A stretch of 64,000 nucleotides of DNA from Massilia violaceinigra. GTDB lineage: Bacteria > Pseudomonadota > Gammaproteobacteria > Burkholderiales > Burkholderiaceae_D. The stretch is from the NCBI RefSeq assembly GCF_002752675.1, contig NZ_CP024608.1, positions 7,378,001-7,442,000 of the forward strand, written 5' to 3'. This document shows positions 47,642 to 57,081 of this stretch, piece by piece (the stretch's first letter is position 1; each line of letters starts with the position of its first letter). The position numbers were made by a program, and so were the translations under genes. The notes beneath the pieces were generated by a model. That model did not search any database. It had not been told where the DNA came from and saw nothing but the letters and a program-made list of their open reading frames with translations.

Positions 47642-47981
47642 GTTTGAACCCCTCGATCATGAATTCGTAGTGAACCCGGTCGTCCAGCATGGCCGGCCCC
47701 GAGATAATCTGCGCGATGCGGTCGCCGCGGCTGTGCAGGACCGCGCGCATTTCAGTGGTTGCGCCGCCGGCGCCCTGCATGCGTAGGCGGGACGGCAGCA
47801 CATCGATACTCATGCCGTTCTTGGTCGACTCCGACCGGCTCGGCAGTGAGTCCTGCACGGAGGCCCAATAGTGGTCGTACACGACTTCCCACACATCGAG
47901 CTCGACGCCACTGTCCGGATCGGTCGCACCGGTCTTGCGCTCGATCGAAACCTTCTCGTCGCACTTGAAGGGCGCGGCCAT
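47634..47981 (-). CDS. Phage head closure / head-tail adaptor protein
   Basis: 115 residues (DSGVELDVWEVVYDHYWASV, GDRIAQIISGPAML). The size and gene order correspond to the head closure protein of HK97-like phages. The start ATG shares one base with the previous stop (TGATG). Confidence 0.78.
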   Translation of the reverse strand: MAAPFKCDEKVSIERKTGATDPDSGVELDVWEVVYDHYWASVQDSLPSRSESTKNGMSIDVLPSRLRMQGAGGATTEMRAVLHSRGDRIAQIISGPAMLDDRVHYEFMIEGFKHG

Positions 47982-48526
47982 CAGCTGTGCACCTTCTCGC
48001 CATCCAGCCCCCTGATGAGGTGGGGCGATTCAGGCGTGCCCGCCGGCGCAAAGAACTCGCGCACCTTGGCCACGATGTACCCCTTGAACGCTGGTGGCGT
48101 GGTGGTCTCGTCGGGGCCATACCCGCAAACCACGGTCAGCGTCACGGCCTGTGGGTGGTCCTTCGTTGCTGGCCAGCTGGTGCCCGGCGCGCGCGCGACA
48201 AACCCCGGCAGAATTTTGAGGTCGACCACGTAGGCGCCCGCCCCGAGCGTTTGCGTGGCGCCGTCAGCGTCGAGGTATTTCAGGCTGACCACTTCCGCCA
48301 GTGGCGACGACGGCAGTGCGATCTGTTCGGCAAAGCCTGGCAGCGTCACCTCGTACGTGCGGTTGATGATCGATTGGCCGGTGAAGTGTTCGGCTTCGGC
48401 GGTCACCGCGCGCACACGGATCTCGATTTCTGCATCCTGATCGTTCCCATTCGCGCGAGCGGCCGCGCGTGCATCGACCATGGACACCGCCATCGCGACA
48501 GGAGGAGCAACTAGACGAATTGCCAT
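47981..48526 (-). CDS. Head-tail connector (gp6-like)
   Basis: 181 residues from the ATG at 48526. AEAEHFTGQSIINRTYEV and LPSSPLAEVVSLKYLDADGA match phage gp6-like connector proteins that sit below the portal. The start overlaps the SGNH gene stop by one base. Confidence 0.8.
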   Translation of the reverse strand: MAIRLVAPPVAMAVSMVDARAAARANGNDQDAEIEIRVRAVTAEAEHFTGQSIINRTYEVTLPGFAEQIALPSSPLAEVVSLKYLDADGATQTLGAGAYVVDLKILPGFVARAPGTSWPATKDHPQAVTLTVVCGYGPDETTTPPAFKGYIVAKVREFFAPAGTPESPHLIRGLDGEKVHS

Positions 48527-50358
48527 CACTGGACCCCGTACACCGGCGCCGCGCATTTCTCGAAGCGAAATTTACGGAAACCGATCTCGCCGGCGCCGCT
48601 GACGCCCGCCGTGTAAGCGCATCCGACCCGCAGCCGCATGGTGAAGGAGGTCACGCCTTGCAGTATCTCCATCGGGAAGCTGCGCAGCTTGAGCACTGGC
48701 GCCTCAGTGGTGAATGTCTGGATCGCACGCGATGTTTGCAGCAGGTATGGGAGTTGAGTGGCGCCACCGGCTGCATAAATCGTTAAGGTGCCGATACCAT
48801 TTCCAGTGGTGCTAAGAATGCATGTTTCAGCGACCAGCTGCACATAGTCGCCTGCGGTCACGTTCGTGGGAAGTGGAACAATCTGGCTGATCTCGTGGTA
48901 CTCGCCCGCTGCGCCCGCTCCGGATACTGCCATGGCGAACAAATCCAAGCCGCCATCAGGAGCTGGTTTAAACGAGGTCACGCAGACCTGCACGCCGCCG
49001 CCACTACGCGCGCCGGTCCACCCGTCAGGAATAGGGCCGGTAATACCGTTTGATCCAGACCCCGCGCCAGCCGATCCTCTCAGCGTCGGGTTGGTGTTGA
49101 GCGAGCCAATTTGCAGAACAGGATTCCACGTATCCAGCGTGGTGTATTCCGGGGCCTCGATCGGGTAGTCCTTGGACATTGCGTCGACGACTGCGCTGCC
49201 GCCGATCCATCCGCCGTAGGGCTGCGTGTGCAGGTTGTCGGCAGGGTTGAACACGCCGGCGCGGCCGCCGGCGCCGGAGCCGACCACCCAGGTATTCGCG
49301 TTCACCATCTTGCCGTACGCGCTGACGAACTTGACGTTCTTCTTGGTAGCGCAATATGCCTTGATCATCTGCGAAACGTACGCCAGATTTTTAACGATTG
49401 CCGGCGTTGCCGATGGGTTCGGGAAAATCTCTTGGACATAGACCCGGCGCGCCTTCGCGGAGGCAATGTCAATTATTCCCTTGAGATTGGCGACGGTAAC
49501 GTTGCATGCGGCGTCGGTGGTCGGCAGGTCATTGACGCCGCCCATGATCACCGCAACCTCGGTGTCCAGCAGAAACGCTTGAGGTGCAAACTTAAGTATG
49601 TCGGCCGAGCTGGCGCCAGCAATTGCGAAGGCTTCGTAATCGTAGAACGTATCCCCGAACGCGCCGGCGACCCATGCAACATAGCCGATCAGGTTGTAGT
49701 CGCTGGTAATTGGCGATCCTGCAGTTTGGACAGCAGAGGTGGCGTTTGGCACAGGCGCGGACGCACCACGCACGGCCAGGGTGATGCCGGAATTTGCGTA
49801 CGTCCCGCTTTTCAAATAGTGCCAACCGCCGACGCTCACGTCCACGTACTGCCCGATGGTGTCGCCGGCGGCCTGCCAAGCAGCCCAGCCGCGGCTGTCG
49901 GTGAAAAGATTGCCCGCTACACTTTGAGCAACACCACCATTGGCCCGGCCGTCTACCATGGCGTAAGCGATCCATGTAATGCCGCCGAAATTGGCAGCGC
50001 TGGTGATCGTGGTGATCGAAAACTGCAGCTGGTATTCGGGGCCGGTCTTGCCGGGCTGGCCGTGCTGTGTCAACGAATCGCCCACAAATACCGCGCGGCG
50101 GCGCGTGCCACCTGTCGGCACGGCTACCTGGAAGCCGGCACCGACCAAGGAGACGGCCCCGTTGGCATCGATTTGAAACGCGGCAGGCAGCACTTGTGGC
50201 GGAGGAATCGGTGGCACATAGCGAACACCGCCAGTAAGATCGGTGGTTGCATTCAGTCCGCCGGCCAGCAGCGCGGTCGCCGTCGCGTCATCCACCGTCA
50301 GGATGGTCTGGGGGCGATGGCCCTTGTACGTTGAAAGCAGGCGGATGGTTTTCGACAT
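48526..50358 (-). CDS. SGNH/GDSL-hydrolase domain virion protein in head module
   Basis: 610 residues. Residues 1-50 are a short N-terminal module (RLLSTYKGHRPQTILTVDDA). Residues ~85-385 form an SGNH hydrolase with Ser95 in AVFVGDSLTQHG, Asn276 in IMGGVNDLP and Asp374/His377 in NPADNLHTQ. Residues ~420-610 are beta-rich and may bind sugars or assemble on the particle. The gene sits between the connector and the small head gene, a place where a head-fibre or decoration protein is expected. The likely activity is removal of O-acetyl groups from surface polysaccharide; this is inferred. Confidence 0.82.
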   Translation of the reverse strand: MSKTIRLLSTYKGHRPQTILTVDDATATALLAGGLNATTDLTGGVRYVPPIPPPQVLPAAFQIDANGAVSLVGAGFQVAVPTGGTRRRAVFVGDSLTQHGQPGKTGPEYQLQFSITTITSAANFGGITWIAYAMVDGRANGGVAQSVAGNLFTDSRGWAAWQAAGDTIGQYVDVSVGGWHYLKSGTYANSGITLAVRGASAPVPNATSAVQTAGSPITSDYNLIGYVAWVAGAFGDTFYDYEAFAIAGASSADILKFAPQAFLLDTEVAVIMGGVNDLPTTDAACNVTVANLKGIIDIASAKARRVYVQEIFPNPSATPAIVKNLAYVSQMIKAYCATKKNVKFVSAYGKMVNANTWVVGSGAGGRAGVFNPADNLHTQPYGGWIGGSAVVDAMSKDYPIEAPEYTTLDTWNPVLQIGSLNTNPTLRGSAGAGSGSNGITGPIPDGWTGARSGGGVQVCVTSFKPAPDGGLDLFAMAVSGAGAAGEYHEISQIVPLPTNVTAGDYVQLVAETCILSTTGNGIGTLTIYAAGGATQLPYLLQTSRAIQTFTTEAPVLKLRSFPMEILQGVTSFTMRLRVGCAYTAGVSGAGEIGFRKFRFEKCAAPVYGVQ

Positions 50359-50360
50359 GA

Positions 50361-50645
50361 TTATTTCGCCTTCGATTTGTGGGTTTTGTTCAAGGCCGCG
50401 TCATCCATCTTGTTCTCAGGTGCGGCCGCCATCTTGGCGCCGGCATCACGCGAGTCGGCCGCTTCTGCCTGCGGCGCTGGCTCGCTCGCTTCCGCTGGTG
50501 TGTGACGCTCCTTGACGATCTCGACCAAACCCGCCTTTGCCAGTTCGTGCGCCTCGACCAGCTCGATCGTGTCTGTGTCGCCAGCGGCCATGCTCAGGCG
50601 GCCGTGCGAGAACTGGTCGATCGCTTTGATTTTCGTTACTGCCAT
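50361..50645 (-). CDS. Small head-module protein
   Basis: 94 residues. The first ~45 (KIKAIDQFSHGRLSMAAGDT, ELAKAGLVEIVKERH) follow the same pattern as the N-terminus of the SGNH protein. The rest is Ala/Glu-rich and charged, ending in Lys. It may decorate or stabilise the capsid. Confidence 0.6.
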   Translation of the reverse strand: MAVTKIKAIDQFSHGRLSMAAGDTDTIELVEAHELAKAGLVEIVKERHTPAEASEPAPQAEAADSRDAGAKMAAAPENKMDDAALNKTHKSKAK

Positions 50646-50694
50646 GTCGTTCTCCTGGTGGCCGGCGGCCGTGTTGCGCCGCCGGCGGGGTTGA

Positions 50695-51861
50695 TTACGC
50701 CAGCGCGCCTTTGACGAACGCCTCGGGACGGTTGACCACCAGGGCCAAGCGCTCTTCGATCAGGATCGTGACCAAGTTCATGACGAAATCGTCTTCGTTT
50801 TCCGTGGCAACCGAGACCGATGCAAGCAGGCGGTCGAACACTTGGGCGCCCATGCGGAAGGCGCCAGCGAGGAATGTGGCGATGGACATGGCTTGGGTGG
50901 TCACAACAGGGCGGCCCCACAGCGTTGGCGCCAGCGTGCCTTGAGGGTTGCCGATGATGTACTGTCCGGTGGTGTCCTTCAGCAGCTCGATACCGGCCCA
51001 ATTCGATGGGTGCAGCACCAGGCCATCCGATGGGTATTCGGCAAGGTCGGCTTGCAGCAGCGCCAAGCGCAGGATGTCGATGTGGGTGGCGCCGGCGATG
51101 GCGATCGGGGCCACGTAAGCCGACGCCTGCGTGTAAATGCCGTTCAAGTTATTGCCGACACCCGAACCCTTGAGCATCTGATTTTCTTCGGCAAGTTTCA
51201 GCCCGTAGGTCAGACGCTCGTCGATGTACGATTGCAGCGCTGGGAAGTCATCGAGAATTTCGGTCGATGCTTTCATGAAGTGAGGGATTTTGATAACCGG
51301 CGCGGTCGATTGCGTCAGGACAATGCTCGATTCCGGCTTGCGGGCGCCCTCAGCAGTAGGCGCCGCGTTGTTGGTGAAGCCGGTTTCCTTCATGTAGGTG
51401 ATCATGTTGGATGCCGTGCGGCCAGGCGCAATCAGATCGCGGATCGTCAGGCGGCGCTGCGGTTGGGTGATGATGCCTGGCTGGCGATCGGCGATTACGC
51501 CAGCACCGGTATTTGCCGTGAGGACCGCCTTCGTTTCGATATCGAGGGTGATGCGGCCACCCTTGCGATGCAATTCGCCGGATTCGTGTGCTTTTTTGAA
51601 GGCATCGTTGTCGACGAACATAGCGCCGAGCGACTTGGCGCCTTGCGTTTGCTCGGTCTGGCGGCGCGCGGCCTTTTGCTCGAGTTCGGCCAGCTGCGCA
51701 GCGAAATTCCCCTGCTTGACCAGCAGCTCGTCGACGGTCTGCTTCACGCCTTCCGACATGGCGATGCCGCGCTGGGCTTCGGACAAAGCCTTTTGGCCGT
51801 GCTCCTTGAGTTGGTCGCTGATTTTGGTCAGTTCCTGCTTTACGTCGATTTCGGTAGCCAT
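50695..51861 (-). CDS. HK97-family major capsid protein
   Basis: 388 residues. Residues ~1-100 are helical (LKEHGQKALSEAQRGIAMSE), the scaffold-like delta domain usually removed by the protease encoded downstream of portal. The remainder follows the HK97 fold (GVIADRQPGIITQPQRRLTI, LVLHPSNWAGIELLKDTTGQ). The gene is preceded by a strong terminator-like hairpin. Confidence 0.92.
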   Translation of the reverse strand: MATEIDVKQELTKISDQLKEHGQKALSEAQRGIAMSEGVKQTVDELLVKQGNFAAQLAELEQKAARRQTEQTQGAKSLGAMFVDNDAFKKAHESGELHRKGGRITLDIETKAVLTANTGAGVIADRQPGIITQPQRRLTIRDLIAPGRTASNMITYMKETGFTNNAAPTAEGARKPESSIVLTQSTAPVIKIPHFMKASTEILDDFPALQSYIDERLTYGLKLAEENQMLKGSGVGNNLNGIYTQASAYVAPIAIAGATHIDILRLALLQADLAEYPSDGLVLHPSNWAGIELLKDTTGQYIIGNPQGTLAPTLWGRPVVTTQAMSIATFLAGAFRMGAQVFDRLLASVSVATENEDDFVMNLVTILIEERLALVVNRPEAFVKGALA

Positions 51862-51881
51862 TTTTGTTCCTAGAATAAAAA

Positions 51882-51902
51882 AGGCCCGCGAGTGGCGGGC
51901 CT
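51882..51902 (-). terminator. Terminator-like hairpin upstream of the capsid gene
   Basis: AGGCCCGC (51882-51889) pairs with GCGGGCCT (51895-51902); the A-run 51877-51882 supplies a T-tract on the minus strand. It lies between the prohead protease and the capsid genes. Confidence 0.8.
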
Positions 51903-51925
51903 GTTGAGGGAGGGTGAAGCGTGAA

Positions 51926-52585
51926 TTACGGAACGCTGAAAGCCTTCAAAAGGGCCAGCGTGTCGCCAAGATCGCCCTCGGCCTCGCACCGAGTAAGCAG
52001 TTTCGACAGGCCGCTGCCGGCGATGGCTTTGGCCTGCGTTCGTGAAAAGCCGCCTGCATCGCACAGGAACTTTTCGAATTCAGGAAGTGTCGGCATGCGC
52101 CCAGCTTCGATCAGGCTCTTGACGTCGGCCACGCGCGCGTCATCGTTCGCCGGGTTAGTAACCACGCTGATTTCCACCAGCTCGAGCTTCTGCAGCGTGT
52201 AGACGCCGGTGTCCTTGTTGACGCTGTGCTCCTTGACGCGGTACCCGATCGACAGGCCGGTGATCGTCTTGGTGCTCATGCCCTTGTGCGCCAGACGGGC
52301 ATACGGCGCGTCGTCGAGCCACAGCGACGCCTCGCCGAGCAGCCCGTAGTCATCTTCTTTCAAGGCCTCCCACGCGCCGATCGGCTGATCCGACTGGTGC
52401 TGCCACAGCACCGGCACCGTGCGGCCGGTCTTCTGCCACTTGGCCAGGCTTTCCGCGAACGCGCCGGGGGCAACGATGTCGCCGCCCTTGTCGATGACGT
52501 TGAACACCGAGCCGTATCCGGAGAAATTGCCTTTCTCGGTCAGGCTTTTGAGCTCCAGCTCAATCGATTTATGCAGAATGGTCAT
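51926..52585 (-). CDS. HK97-family prohead protease
   Basis: 219 residues from the ATG at 52585. FSGYGSVFNVIDKGGDIVAP is the typical N-terminus, His in PVLWQHQSDQPIG and Ser in ITGLSIGYRV form the active site, and LVEISVVTNPAND follows. It matures the capsid by removing the N-terminal scaffold. It overlaps the portal gene by 17 bases. Confidence 0.92.
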   Translation of the reverse strand: MTILHKSIELELKSLTEKGNFSGYGSVFNVIDKGGDIVAPGAFAESLAKWQKTGRTVPVLWQHQSDQPIGAWEALKEDDYGLLGEASLWLDDAPYARLAHKGMSTKTITGLSIGYRVKEHSVNKDTGVYTLQKLELVEISVVTNPANDDARVADVKSLIEAGRMPTLPEFEKFLCDAGGFSRTQAKAIAGSGLSKLLTRCEAEGDLGDTLALLKAFSVP

Positions 52586-53897
52586 CGTCTTTTTCCTTGA
52601 TTCCAAGCCAGGACAACATGGCGGATTTCGCCGTTTGGGCGGTACTTGTGATCTTGCCCAGCATCGTGAGTGGCACCAGATTGCTCTGAATGACCAGCAC
52701 GTCGCCGCCTTCCAGGGGCGGATCGTTCTCGAGCGCGCGACACTCGTTCGGCGTCTTGATGCTGTTTTGAATTGCGGTCGAATACACCTGGAACCGGGTC
52801 ACGCTGTCACCGCGCAGCAGGCCCTCAACGCTGTATTCCGAGAAGAAGCGCGCGCGCTCCACTGGCGTCATCAGCGACTTCTTGATGCCCTGCTCGATCC
52901 GGACCATGTAGGCACGCAGCACGTACTGGATCAGGTTCAGGTTGATCTGCTCGCGCCCGGTGCCCCAGTTCGACACCGCGGTGCCGTGACCGATCATCGA
53001 CGGCGGCATGCCGAACCAGCGGCACAGGTCTTCGACGCTGAACGCCCGCGTCTCCAACATCTGCGCGTCGGCTGGGTGCATCGAGAGCTGCGTGAACTCG
53101 GCGCCGCCTTCGAGCAGCTGAAGCTGGCCGGTGCGGGAATCGCCAAACACGGCGCCCATCACCTTCTCTTTCATCTGCTTTCGCTGGTCGATGTTCAAAA
53201 ATTCTTTGACGGAGACCACGCCCGCAGTGCGCATGTTGTTCGTGAAGGTGCTGGCCGACGCGTTCTCGGTTGCCGTGGCGCCCGACATCGACCGCCAGCC
53301 CGCCGTGATCGGCGATATCCCCATCAAGCCATCGGTGCCGAAGCCCTTGATATGCCAAATATCACCCTCTGCAAACTGCTTTTGACCACGCGCATCCGCG
53401 TACAGGTAGCTCAGCGCGCCGTCTGCGCTGCGCCGAACGGTCATCAGCGCCGGGTTTAGCGGATCCAAGGCTACAATGCGGCCGGCGGCGCCGTAGCTTT
53501 TCAGGCAGTAGGCGTTTCCCCATAGGCAAATCTGCGAGATCACCGCTTCCCAGAACTCCACCGCCGTCATGTCAGCGTTCGGCGAGTCGTGCAGCAGGTA
53601 GTACAGCGGGTGCTCGCGCGCCACCAAGCGGATTTCGCGGCCGTCCACGACCTTGCGCTCGTAGGTGATCAGCGGCAGCGTGGCGATCGTCTCGGCGATC
53701 AAACGCACGCACGACCAGACCACGGACAGTTGCAGCGCGGCGTTCACGCCGGGCGTACCGTGGCGCATGTCGCCGTGATTGATCGTGATGTCCTTATTCG
53801 CATCGCGCACGCCGCGATAGGCCACTGCTTCCCGGATCGAAAAGTAGATGCTTTTCAGAGCCAGGCCGGTGGCCGCTGCTTTACTGAATAATTTCAT
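52569..53897 (-). CDS. HK97-family portal protein
   Basis: 442 residues. Typical portal motifs include SVVWSCVRLIAETIATLPL, HPLYYLLHDSPNADMTAVEF and the stem region EDLCRWFGMPPSMIGHG. It forms the dodecameric DNA channel of the head. It lies three bases after the terminase stop. Confidence 0.93.
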   Translation of the reverse strand: MKLFSKAAATGLALKSIYFSIREAVAYRGVRDANKDITINHGDMRHGTPGVNAALQLSVVWSCVRLIAETIATLPLITYERKVVDGREIRLVAREHPLYYLLHDSPNADMTAVEFWEAVISQICLWGNAYCLKSYGAAGRIVALDPLNPALMTVRRSADGALSYLYADARGQKQFAEGDIWHIKGFGTDGLMGISPITAGWRSMSGATATENASASTFTNNMRTAGVVSVKEFLNIDQRKQMKEKVMGAVFGDSRTGQLQLLEGGAEFTQLSMHPADAQMLETRAFSVEDLCRWFGMPPSMIGHGTAVSNWGTGREQINLNLIQYVLRAYMVRIEQGIKKSLMTPVERARFFSEYSVEGLLRGDSVTRFQVYSTAIQNSIKTPNECRALENDPPLEGGDVLVIQSNLVPLTMLGKITSTAQTAKSAMLSWLGIKEKDDDHSA

Positions 53898-53900
53898 GCG

Positions 53901-55619
53901 TTATTGGTCCGAAAGGTAGTCGTCAAGGGTGCCACCCTTGTCAGGTTCAGCTGTCTGCATCACGCCGATTGCCATCAGCAAAGCGACGATGTCATCGATC
54001 TTTTCCGGCGCCTTCTTCTTGTCCGGCGCCGTGTTCATGTTCTGGTCAGTGCGCGCGATCAGGTTCGACGCGCACCAGTTCAGTACCGGGTCGTTGCCGT
54101 GCGCCAGGTTGCCCTCGACGTACGAGACTTCCAGCGCCTGCATCGCCGGGTGGTAACTCTTTCCACCCTGGATGAACTCCTGCAATGGCACCTCGGCCGC
54201 CTGCAACTTCTGCACCAGCTGCTTCGCGTTCCATGAGTCGTATCCGATCATCTGCACGTTGAACCGCGTAGTCGCCGCCAGGATGCATTCCTCGACGGCG
54301 TCGTAATCGGTCACTTCGCCGCCGGATTCGATCAGGATCCCGGCCTGCACCCATGCCTGATAGGGCACGAGGCCGCGCTCGGTGCGCCCATGCACTGCCG
54401 CCGCCGGCACGAACCGCCAGCCGTGCGTGTAGAGCACGCCCTCCACGTTCCAGACCAGCCGAAACGAGGTCAAATCGCGTGTACTTGCCAGGTCCAGGCC
54501 GCCCCAGCAGGGGTATTGCCGCAGCCATTCCAGGTCGACAGCGCCGGTACAAGCCTTCCACTTGACGAGATTCACCCACCCACCGGCGGCCGCGGAGGGG
54601 CGATTCAGCCGTTTGATCTTGAATTCCGCATGCCGGCCTGGCATTGACTTCGCCTCGACCGCCTCTTTCCGAATCTCCTTCATCAGGAGCGGGTTCACTT
54701 CCATCAGCGGATTGGCCTTGATCCACTTCGATTCGTCGAAGTCGTCATCCGCCGGCGTGCCTTCGCCTTTGTCCTCGTCGTCTACCGCGAAGTAGATGGC
54801 CAGGAAGTGGTCGGCCTCGACGACACCTTCGAGCAGCTGCTTCGCGAAGTGTCGAATCTCTGCCCACGGCCCCGGGCTCTCGTAGCCCTCGGTCGTCGTG
54901 TACAGGAACAGCGGGTTGCGGCGCGCGCCGGCCGCCGACTTGAGCACGTTCAGCAGATCATGATTCTTGTGAGCGTGAATCTCATCGATGCCGCAGTGCG
55001 ACGGGTTCAGGCCGTCCTGCGTGCTGGCCTTTGCGTTGATCGGCTTGAACGTTCCGCCGACTTCGTAGCGGGCGATCGCATTGGCGAACGGCTCCAGGGT
55101 GAACGCCTCGCGTAGGTCTGCCAGTTTCTCCACGATGCGCTTGGCGACGTTGAAAACGATGCGCGCCTGAGAGCCGGTCGTCGCCGCACTGATCACCTGC
55201 GGCCCATTCTCGGTCTCGCAGCAGAAGCAGTACAGCAGGATCGCCGAGCAGAGGAATGACTTAGCGTTCTTCCTGGCCACCGCGAACAGCCCGGTCGTAA
55301 AGCGCCGCGTGCCATCCTGATTGCGGAAACCGAACAGGTTCACCACGAACAAGATGTGCGACGAGTGCATGACCACGTTCTCGGTGTCCCAAGTGCCCTC
55401 GACGTGCGGCAGTTTTTCGATGAAATCGCAGGCGTCCGTCGCGTGCCAGGCATCGAACTTGAAGCTGTTCCCCTTCTTTTTGGCCCGTTTCAGGTCATCC
55501 AGAAAGCGCTTTGCAGCCAGCCGGACCCACTTGCCGAACCGTTTTCGATCCGTATCGGCGACCGCAGCCTCGGCATATTCGATGGCGATCGCGATGTAAT
55601 CACGCTGTTCGCTTGCCAT
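53901..55619 (-). CDS. Terminase large subunit
   Basis: 572 residues from the ATG at 55619 (the longer frame would start with TTG at 55655). VARKNAKSFLCSAILLYC is the ATPase P-loop in the form used by P27-associated terminases. The region around FLYTTTEGYESPGPWAEIR is conserved in these terminases, and the nuclease domain is C-terminal (WGGLDLASTRDLTSFRLV, MIGYDSWNAKQLVQKLQ). It packages DNA together with the small subunit and the HNH endonuclease. Confidence 0.9.
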   Translation of the reverse strand: MASEQRDYIAIAIEYAEAAVADTDRKRFGKWVRLAAKRFLDDLKRAKKKGNSFKFDAWHATDACDFIEKLPHVEGTWDTENVVMHSSHILFVVNLFGFRNQDGTRRFTTGLFAVARKNAKSFLCSAILLYCFCCETENGPQVISAATTGSQARIVFNVAKRIVEKLADLREAFTLEPFANAIARYEVGGTFKPINAKASTQDGLNPSHCGIDEIHAHKNHDLLNVLKSAAGARRNPLFLYTTTEGYESPGPWAEIRHFAKQLLEGVVEADHFLAIYFAVDDEDKGEGTPADDDFDESKWIKANPLMEVNPLLMKEIRKEAVEAKSMPGRHAEFKIKRLNRPSAAAGGWVNLVKWKACTGAVDLEWLRQYPCWGGLDLASTRDLTSFRLVWNVEGVLYTHGWRFVPAAAVHGRTERGLVPYQAWVQAGILIESGGEVTDYDAVEECILAATTRFNVQMIGYDSWNAKQLVQKLQAAEVPLQEFIQGGKSYHPAMQALEVSYVEGNLAHGNDPVLNWCASNLIARTDQNMNTAPDKKKAPEKIDDIVALLMAIGVMQTAEPDKGGTLDDYLSDQ

Positions 55620-56016
55620 TGCCGGCGAACCTGTTCCCTTTGTCTGTTTCGCCAACTGGTTTCACCTTGCCCTGTGCCACTGGCGTCAATCCGAAGTCGT
55701 TTGCCAAGTTCCGCAAGGTGCCGGCCATGCTCGCAGTCGGCGCCTCGCCCGCCGCGTACAGCTGAACGATCTTGCCGTGCAGCGCGCACATCATGCCGAG
55801 GGAGGAAAGCCCGCCTTCGGTCAACAGCCGGTTCGCCGTCAGGATCGCGGCGAGGCGGTCCCACTCTTTGATCGCGTGGGCATTCGGTAGCCAGTCTGGC
55901 GCCGGCGGCACGTCCGAGAGGATCGGCAGCTCGGCGTTGCCCTCGGTCTTGCGGTCTTTTCGTTCCGTGCCGGCGACCATTTTCAGGCCGGCGGGCTTCC
56001 TGCCTGGTCCTGGCAT
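55600..56016 (-). CDS. Terminase small subunit (P27 family)
   Basis: 138 residues from the ATG at 56016, which is preceded by GGAGGA. MPGPGRKPAGLKMVAGTERK and PPAPDWLPNAHAIKEWDRLA are typical of P27-family small terminases that recognise the packaging site. Codons further upstream in this frame are unsupported. It overlaps the large subunit by about 20 bases. Confidence 0.88.
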   Translation of the reverse strand: MPGPGRKPAGLKMVAGTERKDRKTEGNAELPILSDVPPAPDWLPNAHAIKEWDRLAAILTANRLLTEGGLSSLGMMCALHGKIVQLYAAGEAPTASMAGTLRNLANDFGLTPVAQGKVKPVGETDKGNRFAGNGKRTA

Positions 56017-56221
56017 GTGTCCTCCAAAAACCGTTTTTCTATCTTGACCGTGTGAAAAAATGGGTAGAGCGCGGTCCTGTAAGAAGCAACCTTGTGCACT
56101 TTCGACCCACCCCGGTATGTTGTTGATTTGAAATGTTATTGCCTGAAAACTTCCCGGCTGGTGACATGCATGGGGGAAACATTTCACGTGCACGAATTTT
56201 TCCTGCTTCCCTTGCCCGCCC

Positions 56222-56551
56222 CTACTGCGGAGAGACTGGCCAGCCGTCCAACCCGATGACAACCTTCGGCCGCTTGGCCTTGCCTTGTTCCACCTCAGTC
56301 TTGATCTCGTGGCACGGTGCACAGATCGCCTGGAGGTTGCTGGGGTCATCTGTGCGTGCGTCAGACCAGCACAGCGCCGCGCACTTGGCCTTGCTCACCA
56401 CATGGTCGACCGCGTACGCGATGACGCCGTAGCGGCCCGCCTTGAGGCACACCTGACACAGGCCACCGTCCCGCTGCATCACTACCTTGCGAACTCGATC
56501 CCATGCTGCGCCGTAGCCGCGTTCTTGCCGGGATAGCTTGGACCAGGCCAT
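56222..56551 (-). CDS. HNH endonuclease, packaging-associated
   Basis: 109 residues with CQVCL, YAVDHVVSKAKCA and NLQAICAPCHEIKTEVEQ, the two Cys pairs and the His of an HNH nuclease. Such nucleases next to terminase genes assist cos cleavage in HK97-like phages. Confidence 0.9.
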   Translation of the reverse strand: MAWSKLSRQERGYGAAWDRVRKVVMQRDGGLCQVCLKAGRYGVIAYAVDHVVSKAKCAALCWSDARTDDPSNLQAICAPCHEIKTEVEQGKAKRPKVVIGLDGWPVSPQ

Positions 56552-56557
56552 GTAGCG

Positions 56558-56758
56558 CTACTTCTTCCCGTCAGGGCGCTGTTGAACGGCCCGGCGCTCG
56601 AACAGGGGCTCGCGCAGCCATGGGCGAACGATCCAGCAATACGCCAGCCCTGCGGGCCACCCAAGCGCCCATCCGAGCGTCGGATACATTGCGGCACCGA
56701 TGTAGCTCAGCGCCACGAGGATGCCGGCGGTTACCAGCCGGACAAGCGCGCTGGTCAT
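56558..56758 (-). CDS. Small phage membrane protein
   Basis: 66 residues with two hydrophobic segments (LVTAGILVALSYIGAAMY and LGWALGWPAGLAYCWIV) and a basic tail. The start overlaps the previous stop (ATGA). No family recognised. Confidence 0.6.
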   Translation of the reverse strand: MTSALVRLVTAGILVALSYIGAAMYPTLGWALGWPAGLAYCWIVRPWLREPLFERRAVQQRPDGKK

Positions 56759-57081
56759 TGGTAAGCCTTACCGCCGGCGCTGTGCCGTGCCATGTATGCG
56801 GCGTGCGCCGCCTGCGTGCGGGCGCGCATCCAGGCATCGAAGCCATCGGGGCCCGGCTCCGTCATCTTCTCGATGCGGATATGCCCACGCTTCACATCGA
56901 TAGCGATCTCGTCGCCAACCAGGTATGGGCCCCCTCGTTTGTCAGGGGCGTAACAGATTGCCTCGCCTGCGTCCTCGTCCGCAAAGATGCAGCCGACTAG
57001 CTGCTCGCCGTTCAGGTACACGTCGGCGGGCAGCATGGCGGCGTTGTAGTCCGGGTGCTGCGGGTCACCTGAGATTCTCAT
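56755..57081 (-). CDS. Phage hypothetical protein
   Basis: 108 residues, soluble, with a beta-rich N-terminal half (NGEQLVGCIFADEDAGEAIC, GDEIAIDVKRGHIRIEKM). The stop overlaps the next gene and the start overlaps the previous one (ATGA on both sides), so it is embedded in the operon. The function is not recognised. Confidence 0.6.
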   Translation of the reverse strand: MRISGDPQHPDYNAAMLPADVYLNGEQLVGCIFADEDAGEAICYAPDKRGGPYLVGDEIAIDVKRGHIRIEKMTEPGPDGFDAWMRARTQAAHAAYMARHSAGGKAYQ

